A stretch of 64,000 nucleotides of DNA from Ramlibacter sp. (lineage in GTDB: Bacteria > Pseudomonadota > Gammaproteobacteria > Burkholderiales > Burkholderiaceae_C), in assembly GCA_013815685.1 (NCBI GenBank), contig JACDFR010000001.1:1-64000 (forward strand). The letters are read 5' to 3'. This document shows positions 25,981 through 37,008 of this stretch, in pieces. The notes beneath the pieces were generated by a model, which was not told the origin of the DNA, did not search any database, and saw nothing but the letters and a program-made list of their open reading frames with translations. Each line of letters begins with the position of its first letter. Position 1 is the stretch's first letter. A program made the position numbers and the translations under genes.

Positions 25981-27389
25981 ACACCGCCTCCCATTTCAAC
26001 CAGTTTGGCCGGCACTGCGCCGATGGAGCCTGCGCCCATGCACATCACGACGTCGCCGTCGCGGGCCAGTTCGTGAATCGCTTCGGGCATGGCCGCGATG
26101 TCGTCCACGAACACCGGCTCGACCTTGCCGGCGACCCGCACGGCACGCGCCAGGGAGCGGCCGTCGGCCGCGACGATGGGCGCCTCGCCGGCGGCATAGA
26201 CCTCGGCCAGCAATACCGCGTCGGCCTGGCTTACCACCTTGACGAAATCCTCGAAGCAATCGCGGGTGCGCGTGTAGCGATGCGGCTGGAACGCGAGCAC
26301 GAGGCGGCGGCCCGGAAATGCGCCCCGTGCGGCAGCGAGCGTGGCCGCGATCTCCACCGGATGGTGGCCATAGTCCTCGATCAGCGAGAACAGCCCCCCG
26401 CCGTTGGCAGTTCGCACAGGCAGCTCGCCGTAGCTCTGGAAGCGCCGTCCCACACCCTTGAATTCCGCCAGCGCCTTGCACACCGCCGCGTCGGGAATAT
26501 TGAGTTCCACGGCCACGGCGATCGCCGACAGCGCATTGAGAACATTGTGGTGGCCCGCCAGATTCAGCTCGACTTCCATGTCGGGCAGCGTGACCCCGTT
26601 GCGCCGTTGCACGGTGAAATGCATCTGCCCGCCCACGGCGCGGATGTCCACGGCGCGCACCTGCGCCTGCTCGCCGACGCCGTAACTGGTCACCGGGCAC
26701 TGCACGTCGGGAACGATTTCGCGCACAGCGGGGTCGTCGATGCAGAGAATGGCGGTGCCATAGAACGGCATGCGGTGCAGGAATTCCAGGAAGGCGCCCT
26801 TGAGCTTGCCAAAGTCATGCCCGTAGGTCTCCATATGGTCGGCGTCGATATTGGTCACTACCGCCATCACCGGCATCAGGTTCAGGAACGACGCATCGGA
26901 CTCGTCGGCTTCCACCACGATGTAGTCGCCGCTGCCCAGTTTGGCGTTGGCGCCGGCGCTGTTCAGGCGCCCGCCGATCACGAAGGTGGGATCCAATCCG
27001 CCCTCGGCCAGCACGCTGGCCACGAGGCTTGTGGTCGTCGTCTTGCCGTGGGTGCCTGCGATCGCTATGCCCTGCTTCAGGCGCATCAGCTCGGCCAGCA
27101 TCATCGCGCGCGGGACGACCGGAATCATGCGCTTGCGGGCGGCCAGCACTTCCGGGTTGTCCGCCTGCACCGCCGTCGAGGTGACCACGGCATCCGCGCC
27201 GACGATGTGGCTCGCCGCATGGCCCACGTAGGTCTTGATACCCAGCGCTTCGAGGCTGCGCAAGGTGGGGCTGTCGGACAGGTCGGACCCCGAGATCAGG
27301 TAACCCTGGTTGCGCAGCACCTCGGCGATGCCCGACATGCCGGCGCCGCCCACGCCGACAAAGTGAATGTGCTTGACTGCGTGTTTCAT
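25977..27389 (-). CDS. murC: UDP-N-acetylmuramate--L-alanine ligase
   Basis: MurC adds L-Ala to UDP-MurNAc, the first amino acid of the stem peptide. The ATG at 27389 overlaps the murG stop and gives 470 residues. Marks are [20 protein letters not shown] at the N-terminus, the ATP loop [14 protein letters not shown] near residue 110, [36 protein letters not shown] and [18 protein letters not shown]. It is clearly distinct from the related mpl gene at 5.9 kb. No repeat insertion is seen in it. Confidence 0.98.
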   Translation of the reverse strand: MKHAVKHIHFVGVGGAGMSGIAEVLRNQGYLISGSDLSDSPTLRSLEALGIKTYVGHAASHIVGADAVVTSTAVQADNPEVLAARKRMIPVVPRAMMLAELMRLKQGIAIAGTHGKTTTTSLVASVLAEGGLDPTFVIGGRLNSAGANAKLGSGDYIVVEADESDASFLNLMPVMAVVTNIDADHMETYGHDFGKLKGAFLEFLHRMPFYGTAILCIDDPAVREIVPDVQCPVTSYGVGEQAQVRAVDIRAVGGQMHFTVQRRNGVTLPDMEVELNLAGHHNVLNALSAIAVAVELNIPDAAVCKALAEFKGVGRRFQSYGELPVRTANGGGLFSLIEDYGHHPVEIAATLAAARGAFPGRRLVLAFQPHRYTRTRDCFEDFVKVVSQADAVLLAEVYAAGEAPIVAADGRSLARAVRVAGKVEPVFVDDIAAMPEAIHELARDGDVVMCMGAGSIGAVPAKLVEMGGGV

Positions 27390-28468
27390 TTTTCGGCCAG
27401 CTGTTCGCATGCCGCTACCACTTCGGCCGTGGCGCTGGTTTTCTGCATCGACTTGGCCGCTTCGGCGCGGCGGATCAGCTCCGGCCTTTCGGTTTTCCGG
27501 ATCAGTTCGGCCAGCCATTCGGGGCTGAGCTCGTGCTGCTGGACCAGCCAGCCGCCTCCCGCATCGACCAGGAAGCGGGCGTTGGTCGTCTGGTGGTCGT
27601 CCACGGCGGAAGGAAAGGGCACGAACACGGCCGCGGCGCCCACGGCGGCGATCTCCGTGACCGTGCTCGCGCCGGCGCGGCAAACGATAAGGTCGGCCTG
27701 CGCATAAGCCTGCGCCGTGTCGTCGATGAAAGGAGTGAGTTCGGCCTGCACCCCCGCCGCCGCATAGTTGGCGCGCAGCTCGTCGATCTGCCTGGCGCCG
27801 CTCTGATGCAGCACCGTGGGGCGCCGGTCGGGCGAAATCAGGGCCAGCGCCTTCGGCACGATCCCGTTCAGCGCCTTTGCGCCCAGGCTGCCGCCGACCA
27901 CCAGCAGCCGCAGCGGGCCCGAACGCGTTCCCAGCCGCTGGGCGGGCGGTGCGTGCTGCAGGAACGCCGGGCGCAATGGATTGCCCACCCAGGCCGCCTT
28001 CTTCAACACGTTGGGAAAAGCGGTGAACACGCGGTCGGCCACGCCGGCCAGGACCTTGTTGGCCATCCCGGCTACCGAGTTCTGCTCGTGCAGCACCAGG
28101 GGCTTGCCCAGCAGGACACTCATCATGCCCGCCGGAAAGGTGATGTAGCCGCCCAGGCCGATCACGACGTCGGGCCGGACCCGCCGGACCACCTGGATGC
28201 TTTGCCAGAACGCCTTGAGCAGGCGCAGCGGCAGCAGGACCAGGGTCTTCAGGCCTTTGCCCCGGACACCGGAAAAGACGATGGTCTCGAATGGAAAGCC
28301 GCGCGGCGGAACCAACTGGCTCTCCATTCCGCCGGGAGCGCCCAGCCAATGGACGCGCCAGGAGCGTTCGCGCAGGGCCTCGGCCACCGCGAGACCCGGG
28401 AAGATATGGCCGCCCGTGCCGCCGGCCATCACCAGGGCACAGCGTTGACGCTGCGGCACCGCGCTCAT
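27386..28468 (-). CDS. murG: Undecaprenyl-PP-MurNAc-pentapeptide GlcNAc transferase
   Basis: MurG makes lipid II from lipid I on the cytoplasmic face of the membrane. The ATG at 28468 overlaps the ftsW stop (ATGA); the frame continues upstream but only in the shadow of ftsW. The 360-residue protein has the donor loop [59 protein letters not shown], and [15 protein letters not shown]. All are typical MurG motifs. Confidence 0.98.
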   Translation of the reverse strand: MSAVPQRQRCALVMAGGTGGHIFPGLAVAEALRERSWRVHWLGAPGGMESQLVPPRGFPFETIVFSGVRGKGLKTLVLLPLRLLKAFWQSIQVVRRVRPDVVIGLGGYITFPAGMMSVLLGKPLVLHEQNSVAGMANKVLAGVADRVFTAFPNVLKKAAWVGNPLRPAFLQHAPPAQRLGTRSGPLRLLVVGGSLGAKALNGIVPKALALISPDRRPTVLHQSGARQIDELRANYAAAGVQAELTPFIDDTAQAYAQADLIVCRAGASTVTEIAAVGAAAVFVPFPSAVDDHQTTNARFLVDAGGGWLVQQHELSPEWLAELIRKTERPELIRRAEAAKSMQKTSATAEVVAACEQLAEK

Positions 28469-29655
28469 CGCCGCCCTCCCCGCATCAGGACCTTGTTCTC
28501 GTGGTCGATCCGCAGCACCACGGCGATGGCGACGAGGTTCATCAGGATGGCCGAGCCGCCGTAACTCATCAGCGGAAGCGTCAACCCCTTGGTCGGCAGC
28601 GCGCCCAGGTTCACGCCCATGTTGATGAACGCCTGGAAGCCGATCCAGATACCGACACCCTGCGCGACCAGCCCCGCGAACACCCGGTCCAGGGCGATGG
28701 ACTGCCGGCCGATGTGGATGATGCGGCGGGTCATCCACAGGAAAGCGAAGATCACCATGGCCACACCGACGAGGCCGAACTCCTCGCCGATCACCGCCAG
28801 CAGGAAATCGGTGTGGGCTTCGGGCAGCCAGTGCAGCTTCTCGACGCTGCCTCCCAGGCCCACGCCGAAGATCTCGCCGCGCCCGATGGCGATCAGCGAA
28901 TGCGAGAGCTGGTAGCCCCTGCCCAGCGCGTGCTTTTCGCTCCAGGGGTCCAGGTACGCGAAGATGCGGTCGCGGCGCCAATCCGACAGCGCGATCATGA
29001 GGACGAAGGCGATCAGGATCACCGCCGCGATCAGGAAGAACATGCGGGCATTGACGCCGCCCAGGAACAGGATGCCCATGGCGATCACGGCGATCACCAT
29101 GAAGGCGCCCATGTCCGGCTCTGCGAGCAGGAGCAGGCCGACGACCGCCACGGCAGCCGCCATCGGCAGCACCGCACGGAAGAACCGCTCCTTCACATCC
29201 ATCTTGCGGACCATGTAGTCCGCGGCGTACAGCAGCACCGAAAACTTCGCAAGCTCGGAGGGCTGAAAACTCATGAATCCCAGCGTCATCCAGCGCCGCG
29301 CCCCGTTCACGCCCTTGCTGAGCTGCGGGATCAAAACCAGGATCAGAAGAACCAGCGACAACACGAAGAGCCAGGGCGCGACCTTCTCCCAGGTCGCGAC
29401 CGGCACCTGGAAGGCCAGGAGCGCGACGAAGAACGACAGGACCAGGAAGGCCCCGTGCCGGGCCAGGAAATGGGTGTGGGCATAGCGCGCGAACTTCGGG
29501 TTGTCCGGCAACGCGATCGACGCCGAATACACCATCACCAGGCCGAATGCGAGCAGCGCGACGGTCACCCACAGCAGTGCCTGGTCGAAACCGTGCACGG
29601 GCGCGGGCCGCGCGGCGCGCGCATACCCCAGGCGCTGGTCGAGGGAGCCTTTCAT
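28465..29655 (-). CDS. ftsW: Division peptidoglycan polymerase FtsW
   Basis: FtsW is the SEDS glycosyltransferase of the divisome, partnered by FtsI. The 396-residue protein has about ten membrane segments. It shows [20 protein letters not shown] near residue 130, [40 protein letters not shown] in the large loop, and [20 protein letters not shown] at the C-terminus. It differs from RodA (12.8 kb) in loop length and sits in the canonical dcw position between murD and murG, overlapping both by four bases. Confidence 0.97.
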   Translation of the reverse strand: MKGSLDQRLGYARAARPAPVHGFDQALLWVTVALLAFGLVMVYSASIALPDNPKFARYAHTHFLARHGAFLVLSFFVALLAFQVPVATWEKVAPWLFVLSLVLLILVLIPQLSKGVNGARRWMTLGFMSFQPSELAKFSVLLYAADYMVRKMDVKERFFRAVLPMAAAVAVVGLLLLAEPDMGAFMVIAVIAMGILFLGGVNARMFFLIAAVILIAFVLMIALSDWRRDRIFAYLDPWSEKHALGRGYQLSHSLIAIGRGEIFGVGLGGSVEKLHWLPEAHTDFLLAVIGEEFGLVGVAMVIFAFLWMTRRIIHIGRQSIALDRVFAGLVAQGVGIWIGFQAFINMGVNLGALPTKGLTLPLMSYGGSAILMNLVAIAVVLRIDHENKVLMRGGRR

Positions 29656-31241
29656 TGCGAAACCTCCAGCGTCAGGCCGGCGTTCTGCGCGATCGCGAGC
29701 ACGGCCGCGCGGAACACCTGGGCGCGGTGGGGATAGTCCCTGAACATGTCGAAACTGGCACAGGCCGGGGACATCAGTACCGCGTCGCCGGGATGGGCGT
29801 GCTGCGTGGCCAGAGAAACCGCCTGCTCCATCGAATCGGCATCCAGCAGCGAAACGCCCGCCGGCTCGAGCACGGCGCGGATCAGCGGCGCATCCCTGCC
29901 GATCAGGACAGCCGCGCGGGCATGGCGAGACACCATCGGCGCCAGCGGGGAGAAGTCCTGCCCCTTGCCGTCGCCCCCGAGGATCACCACGACCTTGCGC
30001 TCAGCGCCCAGGCCTTGCAGCGCGGCCACGGTGGCGCCCACGTTGGTGCCCTTGCTGTCGTCGAAATACTCGATCTCGTTGATCGTGCCCACCGCCTCTA
30101 CCCGGTGCGGCTCGCCCCGGTACTCGCGCAGGCCAAACAGCAGGGGCCCCAGGGGGCAACCGGCGGCACCGGCCAGGGCCAGGGCCGACAGCGCATTGAC
30201 GGCGTTGTGGCGACCGCGAATGCGAAGCGCGTCGGCCGGCATCAGGCGCTGGAAGTGCAATACCTCGCTGTTGTCCTCCTCGCCGCCGGGCCGCCCCGGG
30301 CCGGGGGCGCCGCCATCGGGGGCAGCGAGCTTGCGAGCGTGGGGGGACCGAGTTCTTTTCCTCAGCGTTTCGTCCGCCTCCAGTGCGCGCACAAGCCAGG
30401 CCATGCCGTTGACCACCTCGATGCCGAAGTCGCCCGGCCGCTGCGGCATGTCGGCGCCGAAGGTCAGGCACGCACGCTGCTCCATCTTGCCGCCCTTGCG
30501 CCTCACGGCCCGGGGAAGCATGTTCATCACCAGCGGATCCTCGCGGTTCAGGATCATCAGCGCGTTCTTGCCGAACACGCGGGCTTTGGCATCGGCATAG
30601 GCCGCCATGCCACCATGCCAGTCCAGGTGGTCCTGCGTGACGTTCAGCACCGCCGCGGCCGTGGGCTCGAAGTCCCCGGCGGCATCGAGCTGGAAACTGG
30701 ACAGCTCGACCACCCACACCTGCGGCAGGGCTTCAGCGTCGATTTTCTCCGCCAGGGTTTCCAGCAAGCTCGGACCGATGTTGCCCGCGACCGCCACGGT
30801 CCTGCCGCTGCGTTCGACCAATTGGCCGGCCAAGGCCGTAACCGTGGTCTTTCCGTTCGTGCCGGTGACCGCCAGGACGGCGGGCGCATAGGAGCGCTCG
30901 GCCTTCAGGTCGGCCAGTGCGCGAGCAAACAGGCTCAACTCGCCTCCAAGCGCCAGCCCGGCCTGGCCTGCCGCCGACACAACCGGGGCTACCTGCCCGG
31001 GCGACAAGCCCGGGCTGCGGAACACAGCGCTCACGCCGCCATCCAGCAAGGACGCGCCGAACGGCCCGGCGACAAACCTGGCCTGCGGAAAATGCTCGCG
31101 CAAGGCGGGCAACCGCGGCGGCGCCTCGCGCGTATCGGCCACGGTGACCTGGGCGCCGCATCGCGCGCACCAGCGCGCCATCGCCAGGCCGGACGAGCCC
31201 AGGCCGAGGATGAGTACATGCTGGTCTTGGAGATGGCGCAC
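29652..31241 (-). CDS. murD: UDP-N-acetylmuramoylalanine--D-glutamate ligase with insertions
   Basis: MurD adds D-Glu to UDP-MurNAc-L-Ala. I start at a GTG at 31241, two bases after the mraY stop ([21 protein letters not shown]). The ATP loop is [15 protein letters not shown], followed by [20 protein letters not shown] and [20 protein letters not shown]. The length of 529 residues is about 90 more than E. coli MurD. Part of the excess lies near residue 300, where [19 protein letters not shown] and nearby Gly/Pro residues are encoded by a dispersed repeat copy. The insert sits just before the conserved [14 protein letters not shown], probably in a surface loop. Confidence 0.95.
   Translation of the reverse strand: MRHLQDQHVLILGLGSSGLAMARWCARCGAQVTVADTREAPPRLPALREHFPQARFVAGPFGASLLDGGVSAVFRSPGLSPGQVAPVVSAAGQAGLALGGELSLFARALADLKAERSYAPAVLAVTGTNGKTTVTALAGQLVERSGRTVAVAGNIGPSLLETLAEKIDAEALPQVWVVELSSFQLDAAGDFEPTAAAVLNVTQDHLDWHGGMAAYADAKARVFGKNALMILNREDPLVMNMLPRAVRRKGGKMEQRACLTFGADMPQRPGDFGIEVVNGMAWLVRALEADETLRKRTRSPHARKLAAPDGGAPGPGRPGGEEDNSEVLHFQRLMPADALRIRGRHNAVNALSALALAGAAGCPLGPLLFGLREYRGEPHRVEAVGTINEIEYFDDSKGTNVGATVAALQGLGAERKVVVILGGDGKGQDFSPLAPMVSRHARAAVLIGRDAPLIRAVLEPAGVSLLDADSMEQAVSLATQHAHPGDAVLMSPACASFDMFRDYPHRAQVFRAAVLAIAQNAGLTLEVSQ
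30280..30347 (-). repeat. Dispersed repeat, degenerate copy C, in frame inside murD
   Basis: On the minus strand it reads CCCCCCACGCTCGCAAGCTC, then GCTGCCCCCGATGGCGGC and GGGCGGCCCGGCGGCG. It is shorter and more diverged than copies B, D, E and F. It is translated in a different frame from copy A: here as [13 protein letters not shown] rather than APTL...PPWGG. Confidence 0.7.
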
Positions 31242-31243
31242 CG

Positions 31244-32422
31244 TTACCTCAGCTTCAGCGTGGACAGGCCCAGCAGGCACAACAGCATCGTGATGATCCA
31301 GAAACGCACGACGACTTGCGTTTCGGTCCAGCCGCTTTTCTCGAAGTGGTGGTGCAGGGGCGCCATCTTCAGGATGCGCCGGCCCTCCCCATATTTCTTC
31401 TTGGTGTACTTGAAGTACATCACCTGGGCCATCACCGAGATGGCCTCGACGACGAAGATGCCGCCCATGATGGCCAGCACGATCTCTTGCCGCACGATCA
31501 CCGCGATGGTCCCGAGCGCCGCGCCCAGGGCGAGGGCTCCCACGTCGCCCATGAACACCTGCGCAGGGTGCGTGTTGAACCACAGGAAGGCGAGACCGGC
31601 GCCGGCCATCGCGGCGCAGAAGATCAGCAGCTCCGCTGAACCCGGGATGTGCGGGAAGAACAGGTACTTCGAGTAGGCCGAGCTGCCCGTCACATAGGCG
31701 AAAACACCCAGCGCCGAGCCCACCATCACTACCGGCATGATGGCCAGCCCATCGAGGCCGTCGGTGAGATTCACCGCATTGCTGGCCCCGACGATCACCA
31801 GGTAGGTCATGATCACGAAGCCGAAAACGCCCAGCGGGTAGCTCACCTCCTTGAAGAAAGGCAGCAGCAGGCCCGCCTTGGGCGGCAGGTTGACGTCGAA
31901 GCCGGACTTGACCCAGGTGTAGAACAGCTGCAGCACGCGCCAGTTGGAGCTCTCCGAGATGCTGAACACCAGGTACAGGGCCGCCAGCAGGCCGATCAGC
32001 GATTGCCAGAAGTACTTCTCGCGCGAGCGCATGCCCTCCGGGTCCTTGTGCACGACCTTGCGCCAGTCGTCGACCCAGCCGATCGCGCCGAAGCCCAGCG
32101 TCACCACCAGCACGATCCAGACGAAACGGTTGGTGATGTCGAACCAGAGCAACGTGGAGATCGCGATGGACAGCAGCACCAGGACGCCGCCCATCGTCGG
32201 CGTCCCGCTCTTGCTCAAGTGCGATGCCATGCCGTAGCCGCGCACGGGTTGCCCGATCTTCAGCGCCGCCAGGTGGCGGATCACCCAGGGACCGGCAATG
32301 AGGCCGATCAGCAACGAGGTCATCGCGGCCATGACGGCGCGGAAGGTGATGTACTGGATCACCCGCAGGAAGCTGAATTCGGGGCTCAGCGTTTGCAGCC
32401 AACTGGCCAGGCTAAGCAGCAT
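31244..32422 (-). CDS. mraY: Phospho-MurNAc-pentapeptide translocase
   Basis: MraY transfers phospho-MurNAc-pentapeptide to undecaprenyl phosphate, making lipid I. The 392-residue protein has ten membrane segments. It shows [14 protein letters not shown] near residue 75, GWVDDWRKV (two catalytic Asp), [16 protein letters not shown] near residue 205, [15 protein letters not shown], and [13 protein letters not shown] with the conserved histidines. It overlaps murF by 11 bases and lies two bases before murD. Confidence 0.98.
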   Translation of the reverse strand: MLLSLASWLQTLSPEFSFLRVIQYITFRAVMAAMTSLLIGLIAGPWVIRHLAALKIGQPVRGYGMASHLSKSGTPTMGGVLVLLSIAISTLLWFDITNRFVWIVLVVTLGFGAIGWVDDWRKVVHKDPEGMRSREKYFWQSLIGLLAALYLVFSISESSNWRVLQLFYTWVKSGFDVNLPPKAGLLLPFFKEVSYPLGVFGFVIMTYLVIVGASNAVNLTDGLDGLAIMPVVMVGSALGVFAYVTGSSAYSKYLFFPHIPGSAELLIFCAAMAGAGLAFLWFNTHPAQVFMGDVGALALGAALGTIAVIVRQEIVLAIMGGIFVVEAISVMAQVMYFKYTKKKYGEGRRILKMAPLHHHFEKSGWTETQVVVRFWIITMLLCLLGLSTLKLR

Positions 32423-33797
32423 CGTCCGCCCTCGTATTTTGTTGTTGTGCGAAAGCGGCTACCGCCTGGACGACCCGCTCCATCCTCATGAAACGCGAGC
32501 CCTTGACCAGCACGCTGGCGGCGTGCGGCAACTGCGCCAGCACGGCGGAATTAAGTGCGTCGATCTGGGCGAAGTGACGGCCCTTCATCGCCATCGACTG
32601 GTCTCCATGCGTGAGCAATTGCTCGATGCCCCTGGCCCTTGCATAGTCACCCACCTCGGCGTGGAACTGCGGCCCCTGGTCACCCACTTCGCCCATGTCG
32701 CCCAGGACCAGCAGGCGCGGCCCGGGCAGCTCGGCCAACACATCGATGGCGGCGCGCGCCGAATCGGGATTGGCGTTGTAGGTATCGTCGATCAGCGTCA
32801 GGGTGCGCCCGGCCAGCACCACGGACAGCGCGCGCGACCGCCCCTTGACCGGCTCGAACGCCTCGAGCCCCTGCACGATGGCCGCCGCCGGCACCCCGGC
32901 GGCGAGCGCGCAAGCCACGGCGGCCTGCGAATTGCGCACGTTGTGGCGCCCGGCGATATGCAGCTTGTAGCCCAGGGGGCCGGCGGGCGTTTCCAGGCCG
33001 ACCTGCCAATGGCCGCTTTGCCAGTTCGCCCCGGCCGCGGTGATGTCGCCGGCCGACACGCCGAACGTGATGCACGGTCGCGCGCCCGCCTGCTCCTTCC
33101 ACAGTGGCGTGAATTCCTCGTCGGCGGGAAACACCGCGACGCCGGCCGGGCCGAGGGCGGCCAGCACCGACCCGTTCTCGCGCGCCACCGCTTCCACCGT
33201 GGCCATGAATTCCTGGTGTTCCCGCTGGGCGTTGTTGACCATCGCCACCGTCGGCCGCGCGATGTCCGCCAGGTAGGCGATCTCGCCGGGATGGTTCATG
33301 CCCAGCTCCAGCACCCCGATGCGATGCCCTGCGCGCAGGCGCAGCAGCGTGAGCGGCAGGCCGATGTCGTTGTTGAAGTTGCCCTGCGTCGCCAGCATCG
33401 CCTCGGGCTGCCAGGCGCGCAGGATGGATGCGATCATCTGCGTGACTGTCGTCTTGCCGTTGCTGCCGGTCACGGCGATCAGCGGCAGGTCGAACTGCGC
33501 GCGCCATCCGGCCGCCAGCGAGCCCAGGGCCAGCTTGCTGTCGTCGGCCTCGACGCCCGGAAAGCCCCCGGGGAGCTTGCCGCGATGGGCGATCGCCGCA
33601 ACGGCACCCTGCGCCTGCGCCTGGGCGAGGAAATCGTTGGCATCGAAGCGCTCGCCCTTGAGCGCCACGAAAAGGTCGCCCCGCTGCAGCGTTCGGGTGT
33701 CGCTGTGGACGCGATCCACAGCTTGCGCGCCATCGCCCACCAGCGTGCCGCCGGGAATCCACTGCAGGGCTTGCGCCAGGGTGCACATGGCGCTCAT
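32412..33797 (-). CDS. murF: UDP-MurNAc-tripeptide--D-Ala-D-Ala ligase
   Basis: MurF adds the D-Ala-D-Ala dipeptide to complete the pentapeptide precursor. The 461-residue protein has [20 protein letters not shown] in the UDP-binding domain, [19 protein letters not shown] near residue 110, [37 protein letters not shown], and [16 protein letters not shown] in the C-terminal domain. Its first codons overlap the murE stop by four bases and its end overlaps mraY by 11. Confidence 0.98.
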   Translation of the reverse strand: MSAMCTLAQALQWIPGGTLVGDGAQAVDRVHSDTRTLQRGDLFVALKGERFDANDFLAQAQAQGAVAAIAHRGKLPGGFPGVEADDSKLALGSLAAGWRAQFDLPLIAVTGSNGKTTVTQMIASILRAWQPEAMLATQGNFNNDIGLPLTLLRLRAGHRIGVLELGMNHPGEIAYLADIARPTVAMVNNAQREHQEFMATVEAVARENGSVLAALGPAGVAVFPADEEFTPLWKEQAGARPCITFGVSAGDITAAGANWQSGHWQVGLETPAGPLGYKLHIAGRHNVRNSQAAVACALAAGVPAAAIVQGLEAFEPVKGRSRALSVVLAGRTLTLIDDTYNANPDSARAAIDVLAELPGPRLLVLGDMGEVGDQGPQFHAEVGDYARARGIEQLLTHGDQSMAMKGRHFAQIDALNSAVLAQLPHAASVLVKGSRFMRMERVVQAVAAFAQQQNTRADDAA

Positions 33798-35272
33798 GCG
33801 GCCCTCCTCGCGTCCAGCGCGGCCTGCGCATGGGCGCGGTCCGAAAATGGAAGCTTCGCGCCGGCGACCTCCTGGTAGTCCTCATGTCCCTTGCCTGCGA
33901 GCAGGACCACGTCCTGCGGCTTCGCGGCGGCGAGGGTCTCGGCGATGGCGAGCGCGCGATCTGCCTGGACCTGGACGCGCTCGCTGCGCGACAAACCCAG
34001 CAGGATCTGGCTGATGACGTTTTCCGGTTTTTCGGTGCGCGGGTTGTCGCTGGTGACGACCACGCGGTCGGCGTTCTTCTGCGCCACCGCGGCCATCAGG
34101 GGGCGCTTGGTGGGATCGCGATCGCCGCCGCAGCCGAAGATGCACCACAGCGAGCCCCCGCGCTGCGTGGCCAGGGGCGCCAGCGCCCGAAGCGCCTTGT
34201 CCAGCGCGTCGGGGGTGTGCGCATAGTCCACGGCTACCAGGGGCTTGCCGGGTTCGCTCAAGCGTTCCATCCGCCCGGGCACCGGCAGCAGGCCCGAACA
34301 AGCCCGCACCGCCTGTTCCAGGGGCGCTCCCATCGCGCGCATGGCCGCGATGACGCCCAGGAGGTTGGAAACGTTGTACTGGCCGATCAGGCGGGTGGCC
34401 AGGGTGTGGCGCTCCTGCCCTTCCTGCACCACGAACTGCAGCCCCTGATCGTCGTATCCCACCTCGCGGGCCACGAGCCTCGCGGGCTCGGCGCACGAGA
34501 CGGGCCAGAGGTCGAGCCCGGTGCCGTCCAGCGACCGGGCCAGCGCCCGTCCCTTCGCGTCGTCGATGTTGATCACGGCTGCCACGAGGCCGGGCCAGCG
34601 AAACAGTTCGGCCTTGGCCTCCCAGTAGGCCTCCATCGTCCCGTGGTAGTCGAGATGGTCCTGGGTGAAATTGGTGAATACCGCCACCCGCACGCGCGTG
34701 CCGTCCAGACGACGCTCGGTGATGCCCACCGACGAGGCTTCGATCGCGCAGGCCTTGACGCCCTCGTCCAGGAAGCGGCGGAACTGGCGCTGTACGAGCA
34801 CCGGGTCGGGCGTCGTGAGGCCGACGAACTCCACCTGTGGCGGGCGGCCCGTGCCGAGGGTGCCGATCAGCCCGCAGGGAAGCGGTGGCTGCAGGTTCGA
34901 CAAGGCCTGGGCCAGCCACCAGGCGGTCGACGTCTTCCCATTGGTGCCGGTGATCGCCAGCACGTCGAGCTGCTCGCTGGGCGCTTCGAAGTACGCGGCG
35001 GCTATGGGACCCGTTGCCGCCTTGAGCTGGGGGTAGCCGCAGATGGCGGGCGCGCGAAAGTCGAAGGCTTCCACGCCTTCGAGTTCAACCAGGCATGCCG
35101 CCGCGCCCTGCGCCAGCGCCGCGTGCACATGCTTGCGCCCGTCGGTGGCCGCGCCGGGCCAGGCGATGAACCCGTCGCCGGCCGCGATCTTGCGGCTGTC
35201 GCAATGCAGGGTGCCCGTGACGCGGCTGCGCAGCCATCGCGCCGCGTCATCGGGCCTGCGCAGTTCGTGCAT
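33794..35272 (-). CDS. murE: UDP-MurNAc-L-Ala-D-Glu--meso-DAP ligase
   Basis: MurE adds the third residue of the stem peptide. The ATG at 35272 shares a base with the ftsI stop (TGATG) and gives 492 residues. CDSRKIAAGDGFIAWPG lies in the UDP domain, ITGTNGKTSTAWWLAQAL near residue 110, and FTQDHLDYHGTMEAYWEAK near 210. The motif TSDNPRTEKPENVI contains DNPR, the signature for meso-diaminopimelate rather than lysine. GKGHEDYQ lies near the C-terminus. This fits a Gram-negative wall and the DAP-specific mpl nearby. Confidence 0.98.
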   Translation of the reverse strand: MHELRRPDDAARWLRSRVTGTLHCDSRKIAAGDGFIAWPGAATDGRKHVHAALAQGAAACLVELEGVEAFDFRAPAICGYPQLKAATGPIAAAYFEAPSEQLDVLAITGTNGKTSTAWWLAQALSNLQPPLPCGLIGTLGTGRPPQVEFVGLTTPDPVLVQRQFRRFLDEGVKACAIEASSVGITERRLDGTRVRVAVFTNFTQDHLDYHGTMEAYWEAKAELFRWPGLVAAVINIDDAKGRALARSLDGTGLDLWPVSCAEPARLVAREVGYDDQGLQFVVQEGQERHTLATRLIGQYNVSNLLGVIAAMRAMGAPLEQAVRACSGLLPVPGRMERLSEPGKPLVAVDYAHTPDALDKALRALAPLATQRGGSLWCIFGCGGDRDPTKRPLMAAVAQKNADRVVVTSDNPRTEKPENVISQILLGLSRSERVQVQADRALAIAETLAAAKPQDVVLLAGKGHEDYQEVAGAKLPFSDRAHAQAALDARRAA

Positions 35273-37008
35273 CAGAACGACTCCTCCACCGCTTGCACCA
35301 CGATCTGCGGCTTCACATTCATGTCGGGCTGCACGCCCAGCATCCGCAATGTCTGCTGCACCGTCGCGCTGAACACGGGCGCCGCCACATCGCCGCCGAA
35401 GTACTTGCCCCCGCTGGGCTCGTCGATCATCACCGCCACCACGATGCGCGGTTTCTCCACGGGCGCGATGCCCACGAAAAAGCCCCGGTACTTCTTGGCG
35501 GCGTAACCCTTGCCTTCCTGCTTGTGCGCGGTGCCGGTTTTGCCGCCCACCGAGTAGCCCATGGTCTGCGCCTTGGGCGCGGTGCCGCCCGACTGCGTGG
35601 CCAGGTGCAGCATGTGGCGCACTGCCTGTGCCGTTTTCGCATCCAGCACCCGGATGCCCGCGGCGCTGTCTTCCGATTTCATCAAGGTCACGGGAACCAG
35701 GTCGCCGTCGCGTGCGAAGATCGTGTAAGCCCGGGCCATCTGGAACAGGCTGCCGGAAAGCCCGTAGCCATAGCTCATGGTCGCCTGCTCGATGGGACGC
35801 CAGGTCTTGTACGCGCGCAGCCTGCCGCTGACGGCCCCCGGAAAGGGCAACTGCGGCTTCTGGCCGAAGCCCACCTGCGAATACAGCTCCCACATCTCGC
35901 GCGGCTGCATCTGCATCGCCATCTTCACGGTCCCGACGTTGCTCGATTTCTGGATGATCTGGTTGACGGTCAGCAGGCCGTGGGGATGGGCATCGCCGAT
36001 GGTCGAGCCTCCTATGGTAAGGCGCCCCGGCGCGGTCTGGATGGCCGTTTCGGGACGCACCAGGCCTTTTTCCAGCGCCAGCGCGGCGACGAATGGCTTC
36101 ATGGTGGAGCCCGGCTCGAACGTGTCGGTCAATGCGCGGTTGCGCAACTGCGCGCCCGTGAGATTCTGGCGCCTGTTGGGCACATAGCTGGGATAGTTCG
36201 CCAGCGCCAGCACCTCGCCGCTGGCGACGTCCAGCACCACCACGCTGCCCGCCTTGGCCTTGTTCTCGAGCACCGCGTCGCGCAGCTTCTGGTAGGCGAA
36301 GAACTGCACCTTGCTGTCCACCGACAGCTGCAGGTCGCGCCCATCGACCGGCGGCACCTGCTCGCCGACGTCTTCGACGATGCGGCCCAGCCGGTCCTTG
36401 ATCACGCGGCGCGAGCCCGGCCGGCCCGCCAGCTCCTTGTCGAACGCGAGCTCCATGCCTTCCTGGCCCTTGTCTTCGACATTGGTGAAGCCCACCACAT
36501 GGGCGGCGGCCTCGCCCTCGGGGTACTGGCGCTTGTATTCCTTGCGCTGGTAGATGCCCTTGATGTTCAGGTCGGCGATCTGCCGCGCCACGGCCTCGTC
36601 GACCTGGCGCTTGAGCCAGACGAAGGTCTTGTCTTCGTCCTGCAGCTTCTTGTCCAGCTCCAAAGGCGTCATTTCCAACAGCTTCGCCAACCGGGCGAGC
36701 TTGCCCTTGTCGCGCTCGATGTCTTCGGGAATGGCCCAGATGCTGGGCACGGGCACACTGGTGGCGAGCAGCAGGCCATTGCGGTCCAGGATGCGGCCCC
36801 GGTTGGCGGGAAGCTCCAGCGTCCGGGCAAAGCGCACCTGGCCCTGCTTCTGGAAAAAGTCGTTGGCAACCACCTGCACCCAGGCCGCGCGCGCGACCAG
36901 CCCCAGGAAACCCAGGCCGATGGCGGCCACGATGAATTTGCTGCGCCATACCGGCGTCTTGCTGGCGAGCAACGGGCTCGAGGTGTAGGCGACGCTCCTG
37001 CTGCTCAT
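35272..37008 (-). CDS. ftsI: Division transpeptidase FtsI (PBP3)
   Basis: FtsI is the class B penicillin-binding protein that crosslinks septal peptidoglycan. The 578-residue protein has one N-terminal membrane span (KFIVAAIGLGFLGLVARAAWV, residues ~24-44, in parts), the pedestal motif RGRILDRNGLLLATS, the catalytic STMKPF with Ser near residue 301, KSSNVGTVKM (SxN), and VGGKTGTAHK (KTG). The ATG at 37008 overlaps the ftsL stop (ATGA). Full length; ends at murE's start. Confidence 0.98.
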   Translation of the reverse strand: MSSRSVAYTSSPLLASKTPVWRSKFIVAAIGLGFLGLVARAAWVQVVANDFFQKQGQVRFARTLELPANRGRILDRNGLLLATSVPVPSIWAIPEDIERDKGKLARLAKLLEMTPLELDKKLQDEDKTFVWLKRQVDEAVARQIADLNIKGIYQRKEYKRQYPEGEAAAHVVGFTNVEDKGQEGMELAFDKELAGRPGSRRVIKDRLGRIVEDVGEQVPPVDGRDLQLSVDSKVQFFAYQKLRDAVLENKAKAGSVVVLDVASGEVLALANYPSYVPNRRQNLTGAQLRNRALTDTFEPGSTMKPFVAALALEKGLVRPETAIQTAPGRLTIGGSTIGDAHPHGLLTVNQIIQKSSNVGTVKMAMQMQPREMWELYSQVGFGQKPQLPFPGAVSGRLRAYKTWRPIEQATMSYGYGLSGSLFQMARAYTIFARDGDLVPVTLMKSEDSAAGIRVLDAKTAQAVRHMLHLATQSGGTAPKAQTMGYSVGGKTGTAHKQEGKGYAAKKYRGFFVGIAPVEKPRIVVAVMIDEPSGGKYFGGDVAAPVFSATVQQTLRMLGVQPDMNVKPQIVVQAVEESF

